Positions 1-7,538 of a stretch of DNA of 18,348 bases are shown piece by piece. The translations under genes and the position numbers were made by a program. Origin of the DNA: an uncultured Collinsella sp. (GTDB taxonomy: Bacteria; Actinomycetota; Coriobacteriia; Coriobacteriales; Coriobacteriaceae); the NCBI GenBank assembly GCA_900541185.1, contig UQIQ01000043.1, forward strand, positions 1 to 18,348. Direction: 5' to 3'. Below the pieces are notes generated by a model, which made no database searches, was not told the DNA's origin, and saw only the letters and a list, made by a program, of their open reading frames with translations. The stretch's first letter is position 1. Every line of letters begins with the position of its first letter.

Positions 1-41
1 CTATTAAGTCGTCGGCAGCGTCAGATGTGTATAAGAGACAG
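1..41 (+). other. Untrimmed Nextera adapter (artefact)
   Basis: Bases 9-41 match the Nextera read-1 adapter, ending in the 19-bp Tn5 mosaic end at 23-41 (AGATGTGTATAAGAGACAG). Bases 1-8 (CTATTAAG) are in the i5 index position and match an index I recall as S518. This is library sequence, not organism DNA. It supplies a false GTG start codon at 27 in frame with ftsK. Confidence 0.97.
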
Positions 42-2696
42 CCCTTGGTGGAGCCGTCGGCCAACCGCGATATCGCCGGCGTGGTTATCGCCGTTTTGGC
101 GATTGCGTCCTTCATTGCCGTGATTTCGCCGGCGACCGCACCCGTGACGGCTGCGGTTGCCGGTTTCTACCACCTAGGCTTTGGTCTGGGCGCCTACGTG
201 CTGCCGATCGTCATTTTGCTGTTTGCCGCCACGCTCTTTTTAGGTGAGGACTCGCCGCTCAACATTCGCTCGGTCGCGGGCGGAGCCGTGGTCTTTATCG
301 CCGTCGTCTCCATTCTTTCGCTGATGGTGCCGGGTACGAGCGACTCGTGTGACCTTATGTTTACGCCGCAAAATCTGTCCGCCTCGGGTGGCTACATCGG
401 TGCGTTTATTGCGAGTGCGCTGCAGAATGCACTGGGTAAGCCTATCGCGATGGTGGTCCTGTTGGGTCTGGCCGTCGTTGGTTTTGTCATCATCGGCTTT
501 TCGGTGGGTGGCGTGCTGCGCTCTGCTCGCGACCGTGCGGCCGATTTTGCCGAGCGCCGTCGTTCCGACGTCAACGCGAGCCCGTGGGGTGACGACGAAG
601 CCCTGTCGGTGCCCGGCGTTGCCCGTCCGCACTTGAGCATTCTTCGTCAAAAGGGCTCCGATGCTGCCGTGACCACGGTTATGGGCAACGATGTGGACCC
701 GGTTTTGGACGATGACGATGAGGACGATGACCCGTTTGTCGACGTGTCCGAGGCCGTGGAAGCTGAGCGGGCCAAGACCACACTGTTGCCGCGCCGCCAT
801 GCCAAGAAGGGCAAGGCTGCGCCCAAACTCAACACGAGCGAGCCCGACCCGTCTTGGTCCGATAGCGAGATTGAGCTCACCGAGGGCGATGACGAGGACG
901 ACGAGGCTCCGATTGAGACCGCAAAGACAACTTTGCTGCCGCGTTGCCATGCAAAGCGCGACCAGGTAACCGGTCAGCTTTCGATGGAAGACGACTCCGA
1001 TAAGATCGACGAGTCCGAGCCGCCGTTTGCCGTGAATCCTGTCTCGGCAGCACCTCAGATTCCCGACTTCTTGAAGCATCCCAAGGTTGCCGATACGGCT
1101 GTCGCGGGCGCTGCCGAGGCGCCTACTTCTAGCGATGGGGGAGCGGTCAATGCCCCCGCGGATAACGAGGGCGAAGAAGAGGATGGCCTTAAGCTTCCGC
1201 CGCTCGAGATCCTGCGCGCCAACCCGCAGTCGGCTTCCGCCGCGTCTTCTGACAAGGAGCTGGAACAGACTGCCGAGTCGCTTCAGTCCACGTTGCTTGA
1301 GTTTGGCCGCAGTGCCCGCGTGGTCGGCTGGATCGCCGGCCCCACGGTGACGACCTTTAAGCTGCAACCTGGCGAGGGCGAGCGCGTGAGCAAGATCTCG
1401 AGCCTCGAGGACGATATCGCGCTTTCGCTCGCTGCCCAGTCGGTGCGTATCTTTGCCCCGATCCCCGGCACCTCGCTCGTGGGCATCGAGATCCCCAACC
1501 GCAAGCGCCAGAACGTCAACCTGGGCGACGTGCTGCCCTATGTGAAGGGCGGTCCGCTCGAGCTCGCAATCGGGCGCGATGCCGAGGGCACGCCGGTCGT
1601 CGCCGACCTTGCCAAGATGCCCCACCTGCTGATCGCCGGTACCACTGGTTCCGGTAAGTCGGTGATGATCAACTCCATCATCACGACCCTGCTCATGCGC
1701 GCGCTTCCCGAGGACGTTCGCTTGATCATGGTCGACCCCAAGCGCGTCGAGCTTGCGGGCTATAACGGCCTGCCGCATCTTTATGTACCGGTCGTTACCG
1801 AACCCAAGCAGGCCGCGAGCGCTCTGCAATGGGCCGTGTCCGAGATGGAGCGTCGCCTGAAGGTCTTCGAGCGTCTCAACGTGCGTAAGATCTCGACCTA
1901 CAACGAAAAGCAGGCCGCCGGCGAGTTTGAGCATTACGACAACCCGCCGCAAAAGATTCCCTACCTGGTCATCATTATTGACGAGCTTTCGGACCTGATG
2001 ATGGTTGCCGGCAAGGACGTCGAGGCGTCGATTGTGCGTATCGCCCAGCTGGGCCGTGCCGCCGGTATTCATCTTATCGTGGCCACGCAGCGCCCCAGCT
2101 CCAACGTGGTGACGGGCCTTATCAAGGCCAACATCACCAACCGCATCGCCTTTAACGTCGCCACGGGTATCGACTCGCGCGTCATCATCGACCAGATGGG
2201 TGCCGAAAAGCTTACCGGTTTGGGCGACATGCTGTTCTCCAAGGTCGACTGGGGCAAGCCTCGCCGTATTCAGGGATGCTTTGTTTCGGATGATGAGATC
2301 AACGAGATTGTCGAGTTCGTCAAGTCGCAGAGCGAGCCCGACTACCACGAGGAGATTTTGTCTGCCGTGGCGCCCGCTTCCATGTCCATGGCGGGTGGCG
2401 GCGGTATTGTCCGCACCGGAGTAGCCGAGCCGCAAGACGATGATCCGCTCATTTGGGAAGCCGCCCATATTGTGGTGGAATCGCAGCTTGGCTCCACATC
2501 TGGCCTGCAACGTCGTCTGAAGGTTGGCTATGCGCGTGCCGGGCGTATTATGGACATGCTGGAAGAAAAGGGTGTCGTCGGCCCGCCCGACGGTTCCAAG
2601 CCGCGCGAGGTCCTGTTGGACGAGGAGGGGCTTGCCGCGCTGGAATCTGTCGACGCCGAGATGGCACGTGAAGATCGTGAGTTTGGAGGATTCTGA
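42..2696 (+). CDS. ftsK: DNA translocase FtsK/SpoIIIE (5' partial)
   Basis: Septal ATP-driven DNA pump that clears the chromosome from the division site and resolves terminus dimers. The N-terminal part has about four hydrophobic membrane segments (within codons 18-165, counting from nt 27), followed by a long acidic linker to about codon 400. The motor carries Walker A GTTGSGKS (538-545), Walker B LVIIIDEL with D652 and E653, and ATQRPS from 686. The C-terminal winged-helix gamma domain (about 804-872) recognises polar DNA motifs. The gene is cut by the contig edge. The first organism codon is CCC at 42, and upstream codons that would read MYKRQ are adapter, so the true start is outside. The linker contains a duplicated peptide (see repeat). 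Its TGA overlaps the next ATG by 1 nt, and GGAGGA at 2685-2690 inside ftsK serves the next gene. Identification is very secure. Confidence 0.97.
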   Translation, partial: PLVEPSANRDIAGVVIAVLAIASFIAVISPATAPVTAAVAGFYHLGFGLGAYVLPIVILLFAATLFLGEDSPLNIRSVAGGAVVFIAVVSILSLMVPGTSDSCDLMFTPQNLSASGGYIGAFIASALQNALGKPIAMVVLLGLAVVGFVIIGFSVGGVLRSARDRAADFAERRRSDVNASPWGDDEALSVPGVARPHLSILRQKGSDAAVTTVMGNDVDPVLDDDDEDDDPFVDVSEAVEAERAKTTLLPRRHAKKGKAAPKLNTSEPDPSWSDSEIELTEGDDEDDEAPIETAKTTLLPRCHAKRDQVTGQLSMEDDSDKIDESEPPFAVNPVSAAPQIPDFLKHPKVADTAVAGAAEAPTSSDGGAVNAPADNEGEEEDGLKLPPLEILRANPQSASAASSDKELEQTAESLQSTLLEFGRSARVVGWIAGPTVTTFKLQPGEGERVSKISSLEDDIALSLAAQSVRIFAPIPGTSLVGIEIPNRKRQNVNLGDVLPYVKGGPLELAIGRDAEGTPVVADLAKMPHLLIAGTTGSGKSVMINSIITTLLMRALPEDVRLIMVDPKRVELAGYNGLPHLYVPVVTEPKQAASALQWAVSEMERRLKVFERLNVRKISTYNEKQAAGEFEHYDNPPQKIPYLVIIIDELSDLMMVAGKDVEASIVRIAQLGRAAGIHLIVATQRPSSNVVTGLIKANITNRIAFNVATGIDSRVIIDQMGAEKLTGLGDMLFSKVDWGKPRRIQGCFVSDDEINEIVEFVKSQSEPDYHEEILSAVAPASMSMAGGGGIVRTGVAEPQDDDPLIWEAAHIVVESQLGSTSGLQRRLKVGYARAGRIMDMLEEKGVVGPPDGSKPREVLLDEEGLAALESVDAEMAREDREFGGF
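771..956 (+). repeat. Duplicated 12-residue peptide in FtsK linker
   Basis: AKTTLLPRRHAK is encoded at 771-806 and AKTTLLPRCHAK at 921-956, exactly 150 nt apart. Each copy follows an acidic stretch containing DDEDD and precedes basic residues. Eleven of twelve residues match, but seven codons differ synonymously, so the peptide rather than the DNA looks conserved. No function is known to me; a short binding motif in a disordered linker is an inference. Confidence 0.9.
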
Positions 2697-4189
2697 TGGC
2701 TGCACGCTTTGGTGACATGCTGCTCGAGCAGCGTCGCCGAATGGGCCTTTCCATTCAGCAGGTCGCCAACACCATCAAAATCAGGCCGCAGATCATCGAG
2801 TTTTTCGAGACCGGTAACTTTGCCTCGATGCCGCCGCGCGGCTATGCGCAGGGCATGATTTCGAGCTATGCTCGCTTTTTGGGCCTCAATCCGCGCGAGG
2901 TCGTCAATGCCTACTTTGACGACCTGATGGCATACGAACGCGAGACGTCCCAGCAGGGCGGTCGTTTTCAGGACGCCGCCGGCTACGTCAATTCGCGTTC
3001 CTCGGTCGACAACGGGCGCTTCCTGATGGTTCAGGGCGGTCGTTCGACCCGCTATGGACAGCGTCCTCAGCAGGCCGGTTATATTACCGAGACGGGTTCG
3101 GGCGAGGAGATTCGCTCACAGCGTGACCGGTTCCGCAGTACGCCGATGCCCGAGGACCGTGCACTTCCCGCTGCCCGCGGCGTGGCGCGTGACCCTCGTG
3201 CCGGCTACGGCGACGGCGGCTATTCCGATCGCGGTTACCGTGGTGCCTCTATGGGACGCTCTCGCGGTGGCTATGCGGATGCCGATACCACGCAGGTGAC
3301 GCCGCGTCTTCGCTCTCAATCACAGCCGTATGGCCAGCGCTCTTCGGCTTCGCGTTCGGGCCAGCGTGGCTATCAAGGCCGCGGTGAGCTTGCGCCCCGC
3401 TCGGGTCAGCGCAGCCTTCAGGGCCAGGGCGGCTATCGCGGCCGTTCCGATAGCAATCGCGGTCGTATGCCTCAGGGAGGCGGCCGCAGCAGTTCCGGTC
3501 GTGGACGCGGCGGATCACGTACTCCTCAAAACAACGGGCTCGATCCGCGTATCGTCTACGCCGGCATCGGTGCCGTTGTGCTGCTGTTGATTGTGCTCAT
3601 CGTGGTGCTTCTGCGTGGCTGCGCATCTTCGGCGCCCGAGAACACGCCCGAGACGCCCACTGCTACCAAGATGACGACCAAGAAGTCTTCTAAGAAGACC
3701 GAAACGGTCGACGAGGACGATGACACCGATGAGGCGACGGATGAGTCGACTGATTCGGACGCTACCAAGACGACGGCCAAGAAGGAAGAGAACGAGGTCA
3801 CGAAGGTCAAAGTCTCCGTTGCCAAGGGAAAGACCGCGTGGATTGAGGTCAAGGTTGACGGCAAGTCGGTCTATGGCGCCCAGGCGACTGGCCCCTTTGA
3901 GCAGGAGTACACGCCCGAGTCTTCGATCGAGATCACCACGTCCAAGCCTTCCGATGTCACCGTTACCAAGAACGGTGAAAAGGTTCGTTACGATACCAAG
4001 ACCTCGGGCGTGGCGCGTGTGACGATCACCGTTCCCAAGAAGGAGACGTCTGATTCCGAGAATGGTGAAAGTTCTGATGGTACCGATACCACCGACGGTA
4101 CCGATGCCCAGTCCACGGATGGCGCCGATACCGCAACTGACGGTCAGACACCCACCGATTCTACCGACAATTCGTACGATAGCTACTAG
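2696..4189 (+). CDS. rodZ: RodZ-like membrane HTH protein with RG/Y-rich linker
   Basis: Probable RodZ-family protein, which in rod-shaped bacteria links MreB filaments to the membrane. Residues 5-75 form a RodZ-type HTH (e.g. GLSIQQVANTIKIRPQIIEF, then MPPRGYAQG). About 150-285 is a low-complexity cytoplasmic linker rich in R, G, Y, S and Q, with GYRGR, RGYQGRG and GRGRGG motifs. One membrane helix spans about 286-306. Outside come an acidic/Lys/Thr linker, a beta-rich DUF4115-like domain (about 371-446) and a Ser/Thr/Asp-rich tail with TDG repeats. The ATG lies in the TGATG overlap with ftsK, with GGAGGA at 2685-2690, so translation is probably coupled. A RodZ-like gene (ymfM) also lies near spoIIIE and pgsA in Bacillus. 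Length is 497 aa, and the linker makes it longer than typical RodZ. Whether it binds MreB here is unknown, as cells of this group vary from cocci to short rods. Confidence 0.8.
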   Translation: MAARFGDMLLEQRRRMGLSIQQVANTIKIRPQIIEFFETGNFASMPPRGYAQGMISSYARFLGLNPREVVNAYFDDLMAYERETSQQGGRFQDAAGYVNSRSSVDNGRFLMVQGGRSTRYGQRPQQAGYITETGSGEEIRSQRDRFRSTPMPEDRALPAARGVARDPRAGYGDGGYSDRGYRGASMGRSRGGYADADTTQVTPRLRSQSQPYGQRSSASRSGQRGYQGRGELAPRSGQRSLQGQGGYRGRSDSNRGRMPQGGGRSSSGRGRGGSRTPQNNGLDPRIVYAGIGAVVLLLIVLIVVLLRGCASSAPENTPETPTATKMTTKKSSKKTETVDEDDDTDEATDESTDSDATKTTAKKEENEVTKVKVSVAKGKTAWIEVKVDGKSVYGAQATGPFEQEYTPESSIEITTSKPSDVTVTKNGEKVRYDTKTSGVARVTITVPKKETSDSENGESSDGTDTTDGTDAQSTDGADTATDGQTPTDSTDNSYDSY

Positions 4190-4215
4190 GCCGCTCGTAC
4201 GCGAAAGGAAACATC

Positions 4216-4713
4216 ATGGCTAAAGATTCCAGCTTCGACGTCGTGTCCGAGGTCAACATGCAAGAGGTCGACAACGCCTTCCAGCAGACCACGCGCGAGA
4301 TTTCCCAGCGCTATGACCTTAAGGATTCCGGCGCCACGATCGAGCTTTCGAAGGGCGACAAGCTCTTTACGATCAACGCCCCGGCCGACTTTGTCTCCAA
4401 ACAGATTGTCGACGTGCTGAGCTCCAAGCTCATCAAGCGCGACATCGACCTCAAGGCTGTCTCGTGGGATGCTCCGCAGGCGGCATCGGGCGGCACCGTG
4501 CGCGTGCTCGGCCATATCGTCGAGGGTATCGACCAGGCGACCGCCAAGAAGATCAACAAGGACATCAAGGATCAAAAGCTCAAGGTCAAGGTGACCATCG
4601 AGGCCGACAAGCTGCGTGTTTCCTCTGCTTCGAAGGACGCGTTGCAGACCGTGATTCAGTTCCTGCGCGACCAGGACTACGGCCAGCCGCTGCAGTTCAC
4701 CAACTACCGCTAA
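4216..4713 (+). CDS. yajQ: YajQ family nucleotide/c-di-GMP-binding protein
   Basis: A 165-aa YajQ (UPF0234) protein of normal family length. The family has two ferredoxin-like alpha/beta domains. Members bind nucleic acid or nucleotides, and some proteobacterial members bind cyclic di-GMP; the ligand here is not known. Family hallmarks are DSSFDVVSEVNMQEVDNAFQ near the N-terminus, ISQRYDLKDSGATIEL (about 33-48) and LRDQDYGQPLQFTNYR at the C-terminus. ATG 4216 follows AAAGGA (4204-4209) with 6-nt spacing. It lies 26 nt after the RodZ-like gene and 27 nt before rimO, with no terminator between, so it is probably in the same transcript. Product family is secure; biological role is open. Confidence 0.94.
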   Translation: MAKDSSFDVVSEVNMQEVDNAFQQTTREISQRYDLKDSGATIELSKGDKLFTINAPADFVSKQIVDVLSSKLIKRDIDLKAVSWDAPQAASGGTVRVLGHIVEGIDQATAKKINKDIKDQKLKVKVTIEADKLRVSSASKDALQTVIQFLRDQDYGQPLQFTNYR

Positions 4714-4740
4714 TATCAATCGAAAGGACCGCTCTCCAAC

Positions 4741-6090
4741 ATGGATACACCGTTGGGCTCCGTGCTCTACATCACCCTCGGGTGCGCTAAGAACGAGGTT
4801 GACACCGACCGCATGCGTTCTCTTTTGACCGCCGCGGGCTACGAGGAGGCATTCGACCCGCAGGATGCCGATATCGCCATCGTCAATACTTGCTCGTTCC
4901 TCGCCTCCGCAACGTCCGAGAGCATCGAGACCACGCTCGAGCTCGCCAACGAGGTTCAGGACGGCGTTCGTTCTTGCCCCATCGTCATGTGCGGCTGCGT
5001 GCCGTCGCGCTATGGCGATGACCTGCCTGACGAGCTGCCCGAGGTCGCTGCCTTTGTGAAGGCCGACGAGGAAGATGGCATCGTGGCGGTCATCGATGGC
5101 GTGCTGGGTGTCGAGCGTGAGATTGCAGCCTATATCCCGCAGGTCAAACGTACCGTCGAGGGTGCTGTCGCCTACGTTAAGATTTCCGATGGCTGCAACC
5201 GCTTCTGCAGCTTCTGCATGATCCCGTATATCCGCGGTCGTTACCACTCGCGCAATGCCGAGAGCATCATCTCCGAGGTACGCGACCTGGTCGCCGGTGG
5301 CGTCCGCGAGATCGTTCTGATCGGTCAGGACACGGGCATCTGGGGTACCGACTTCGCCGACGAGGACCTCGCCGAGGGCGCGCCGCGCAATCTGGCGCAG
5401 CTGCTGCAGGCCGTTGCTGAGGCGGTGCGTCCTCATAACGTGTGGGTCCGCGTGCTCTATCTGCAGCCCGAGGGCATGACTGACGAACTCATCGAGACGA
5501 TTCGCGATACGCCCGAGGTGCTGCCCTATATCGATATCCCCGTGCAGCACTGCGACGCGCGCATTCTCAAGGCCATGCGTCGCTCCGGTTCGCGCCAGGA
5601 GCTCGAGGATCTGTTCCGCGACCTTCGCGAGCGCATCCCCGGCATCGTGATTCGTTCCACGGCCATGGTCGGCTTCCCGACCGAGACCGACGACGAGTTC
5701 CGCGATCTTATCGACTTTATGGACACCGTCGGCTTTGATTACACGAGTGTCTTTGCCTACTCGCAGGAGGAGGGCAGCCTGGCCGCTAAGATGGAGGGTC
5801 AGGTCGACGAAGAGGTCAAGCTCGAGCGCGCCCAGGAGGCCATGGACCTGGCCGAGTCGCTCGGTTTTGCCGCCACCGCCGCACATGTGGGCGAGCGCGC
5901 CCAGGTAATCGTCGACGGTATCGAAGAGACCGAGGATGGCGCCGAGCTGATCGGCCATGCCTGGTTCCAGGCGCCCGATTCCGATGGCGCGGTGCATCTG
6001 GACGCCAGCGAGGCGTCCGTGGGCGATATTCTGACCGTCGAGTTTACCGATAGCTTCTGCTATGAGCTTATCGGTCATGTTGTGGAGTAG
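4741..6090 (+). CDS. rimO: Ribosomal protein S12 methylthiotransferase RimO
   Basis: Radical-SAM enzyme that adds a methylthio group to the conserved aspartate of ribosomal protein S12, using two [4Fe-4S] clusters. The N-terminal MTTase domain begins YITLGCAKNEVDTDRM; its cluster cysteines are C15, C51 and C86. The radical-SAM motif CNRFCSFC supplies C152, C156 and C159, followed by MIPYIRGRYHSR. A TRAM domain occupies about 380-449. The LGCAKNEVD start and IRGRYHSR favour RimO over MiaB, and a clear MiaB is present at 12730. At 449 aa it is of normal length. AAAGGA at 4723-4728 is 12 nt from the ATG, a rather long spacing, but no other start fits the family N-terminus. The gap to pgsA is 9 nt, so the two are very likely cotranscribed. 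Confidence 0.95.
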   Translation: MDTPLGSVLYITLGCAKNEVDTDRMRSLLTAAGYEEAFDPQDADIAIVNTCSFLASATSESIETTLELANEVQDGVRSCPIVMCGCVPSRYGDDLPDELPEVAAFVKADEEDGIVAVIDGVLGVEREIAAYIPQVKRTVEGAVAYVKISDGCNRFCSFCMIPYIRGRYHSRNAESIISEVRDLVAGGVREIVLIGQDTGIWGTDFADEDLAEGAPRNLAQLLQAVAEAVRPHNVWVRVLYLQPEGMTDELIETIRDTPEVLPYIDIPVQHCDARILKAMRRSGSRQELEDLFRDLRERIPGIVIRSTAMVGFPTETDDEFRDLIDFMDTVGFDYTSVFAYSQEEGSLAAKMEGQVDEEVKLERAQEAMDLAESLGFAATAAHVGERAQVIVDGIEETEDGAELIGHAWFQAPDSDGAVHLDASEASVGDILTVEFTDSFCYELIGHVVE

Positions 6091-6099
6091 GAGAGCGTC

Positions 6100-6738
6100 G
6101 TGGCTAACGAGAGCAATAAGGAACTGACGAGTGTCTGGACGCCCGCCAACATCGTGACGTGCGTTCGCATCGTCTTTATCCCAGTGTTCATGATCGTGTC
6201 GGCGCTTTCTCACACGAGTGTTGCCGGTACGGATTGGAGCATCTTCGATGGCCCGCTCGCCGCCGCTGCCTTCATTCTGTATATGATCCTGTCGTGCACC
6301 GATAAGGTCGACGGTTATCTGGCGCGTTCGCGCAACGAGATCACCGACTTCGGTAAGTTCTTGGACCCCATCGCCGATAAGCTGCTCGTGTTCTCGGCCC
6401 TGCTGCTGTTCTTGGATTTTGGCGCGGTGACCGTGTGGTCCGTGTTCATTATCCTGTTCCGTGAGCTTCTGGTGAGCGCCCTTCGCATGGTCGCGAGTGC
6501 GGCCGGTGTGGTCGTTGCGGCCGATAAGCTCGGCAAGTACAAAACGGCAACCACGATGGTCTCCATTTGCGGTTACCTGTGCGTTTTTGCTATGGCCGGC
6601 TTGCACCTTGGCCCGGTGGCGCTGACGCTCGGCATCTACTCGGTGTCGCGCTTCCTGTACGCCGTTGCCGTTGTCCTGACCGTTATCTCGGGCGCCCAGT
6701 ACTTCTGGAACTGCCGCAAGATCGTCTTTTCGGTCTAG
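6100..6738 (+). CDS. pgsA: CDP-diacylglycerol-glycerol-3-P phosphatidyltransferase
   Basis: Membrane enzyme that makes phosphatidylglycerophosphate from CDP-diacylglycerol and glycerol-3-phosphate, the committed step to phosphatidylglycerol and cardiolipin. The full CDP-alcohol phosphotransferase signature is visible: D68, D71-G72, A75-R76, G85, D89 and D93 (DKVDGYLAR then FGKFLDPIAD). Several hydrophobic membrane helices surround it, beginning with PANIVTCVRIVFIPVFMIVS. The start is GTG at 6100, supported by AGGAG at 6089-6093 spanning the rimO stop, with 6-nt spacing. The length of 212 aa is slightly above the usual 180-200. Position next to cinA and recA matches Bacillus gene order and supports PgsA over other CDP-alcohol transferases. 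Confidence 0.93.
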   Translation: MANESNKELTSVWTPANIVTCVRIVFIPVFMIVSALSHTSVAGTDWSIFDGPLAAAAFILYMILSCTDKVDGYLARSRNEITDFGKFLDPIADKLLVFSALLLFLDFGAVTVWSVFIILFRELLVSALRMVASAAGVVVAADKLGKYKTATTMVSICGYLCVFAMAGLHLGPVALTLGIYSVSRFLYAVAVVLTVISGAQYFWNCRKIVFSV

Positions 6739-6750
6739 GTCCTGGTAGGC

Positions 6751-7281
6751 ATGACGGAATCATTTGAGCAGATTACCGCACATAACGAAGAGCTGGCGCG
6801 TGATATTGTCGAGCGTGCAAGCTTTCGTGGTGTGACGGTTTCGACGGCTGAATCTCTGACAGCTGGCATGATCGCCTCGACGATCGCCGATATCCCTGGT
6901 GCCTCGGCGGTGCTGCGTGGCGGTGCGGTGACCTACTGCGATGAGATTAAGCATCGCGTGCTGGGTGTTGAGCAGGAGACGCTCGACCGCTACACTGCGG
7001 TGTCGCACCAGACTGCGCGCGAGATGGCGTCGGGTTCGCTGGAGCTGTACCAGAGCGATATTGCAGTGAGCGCAACGGGTTATGCCGGCCCCGGCTGTGG
7101 TACTGAGGACGATCCGGCGGGCACTTTCTATATTGGCTGGGCGCATCGTTCCGCCGATGGGGGCGTGCCGGTCGTGGACTCTGTGCGCTGCCACTATGAG
7201 GGTGACCGTTCGTGTGTTCGTGCCCATGCGGTCACGGAGGCATTGGGTCGCATTGCCCTTGTGCTCAACTCTATGGAATAG
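6751..7281 (+). CDS. pncC: Stand-alone CinA C-terminal domain, NMN amidase type
   Basis: Probable nicotinamide-nucleotide amidase, which deamidates NMN to nicotinate mononucleotide in pyridine nucleotide recycling. The 176 aa correspond only to the C-terminal half of full-length CinA (about 410 aa); the N-terminal MoaB-like/pyrophosphatase part is absent. Family motifs are TAESLTAG (E34, S35; consensus AESxTGG, so one Gly is Ala here), GGAVTYCDEIKHRVLGV, and TGYAGPGCGT (consensus TGIAGPGGG). The conserved serine is kept, so activity is plausible. ATG 6751 lies 12 nt after pgsA with only a weak GGTAGG before it. It is the last gene before the hairpin at 7289. The pgsA-cinA-recA order is widely conserved in Gram-positives. 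Confidence 0.9.
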   Translation: MTESFEQITAHNEELARDIVERASFRGVTVSTAESLTAGMIASTIADIPGASAVLRGGAVTYCDEIKHRVLGVEQETLDRYTAVSHQTAREMASGSLELYQSDIAVSATGYAGPGCGTEDDPAGTFYIGWAHRSADGGVPVVDSVRCHYEGDRSCVRAHAVTEALGRIALVLNSME

Positions 7282-7288
7282 ACGTGTT

Positions 7289-7312
7289 TTAAGGGGCCTC
7301 CGAGCCCCTTAA
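7289..7312 (+). terminator. Hairpin after cinA-type gene, probable terminator
   Basis: A perfect 9-bp inverted repeat, TTAAGGGGC (7289-7297) and GCCCCTTAA (7304-7312), encloses a 6-nt loop 7 nt after the stop codon. The downstream T-run is weak (TTGTGG follows), so it may be a weak or bidirectional terminator. It marks the end of the ftsK-to-cinA run. Confidence 0.65.
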
Positions 7313-7387
7313 TTGTGGAGATGGGGACCTTAGGCTCATTTGGCGTTTGTGCTGGTTGTAGATGTATTTTTGCCTGCCTTGTTCATA

Positions 7388-7449
7388 TTTGGTCCTTTGT
7401 GGTCAAGCATTTGGTCAGTGTTTGGTCGGCGTTTGGTTGGGTTTTGGAA
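7388..7449 (+). repeat. Phased TTTGGTC-like repeats upstream of recA
   Basis: Copies start at 7388 (TTTGGTC), 7398 (TGTGGTC), 7410 (TTTGGTC), 7421 (TTTGGTC), 7432 (TTTGGTT) and 7443 (TTTGGAA). Steps are 10, 12, 11, 11 and 11 bp, close to one helical turn. The strand is strongly G/T-rich. The array lies between the cinA terminator and the recA promoter, with its last copy about 30 bp upstream of the -35. It could be a protein-binding array or an upstream element. No known factor is assigned. Confidence 0.7.
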
Positions 7450-7479
7450 AGACCGCCTGCATATGATTGGCCTGAACGG

Positions 7480-7508
7480 TTGACCACGAACAGCCGTTCG
7501 TTTATTAT
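7480..7508 (+). promoter_or_regulatory. recA promoter
   Basis: The -35 is TTGACC (7480-7485) and the -10 is TATTAT (7503-7508), with an ideal 17-bp spacer. Transcription would start near 7515, giving a leader of about 24 nt with AGAGGAGGG before recA. The spacer holds a LexA box. Confidence 0.85.
7487..7500 (+). promoter_or_regulatory. LexA (SOS) box of recA
   Basis: CGAACAGCCGTTCG matches every defined base of the Gram-positive consensus CGAAC-N4-GTTCG. It fills the spacer between -35 and -10, so bound LexA would block RNA polymerase. Confidence 0.93.
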
Positions 7509-7538
7509 CGATGCAGGTTGTTAAGAGGAGGGCTATTC

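Noticed and set aside
240..2705. Long open frames antisense to ftsK (240-2705), yajQ-rimO-pgsA (4186-6606), recA (7551-8546) and rny (9784-11340)
   Set aside because: They lie opposite well-identified genes, show no family motifs, and are rich in R, H, G and D as expected from the reverse strand of high-G+C codon usage.
7315..7524. 69-codon open frame between the cinA-type gene and recA
   Set aside because: No ribosome site, it runs through the TTTGGTC array and the recA promoter, and the peptide is low-complexity without known motifs.
7518..7538. Upstream in-frame TTG start for recA
   Set aside because: It lies at the 5' edge of the predicted transcript and before the strong AGAGGAGGG site; ATG 7539 fits both spacing and family.
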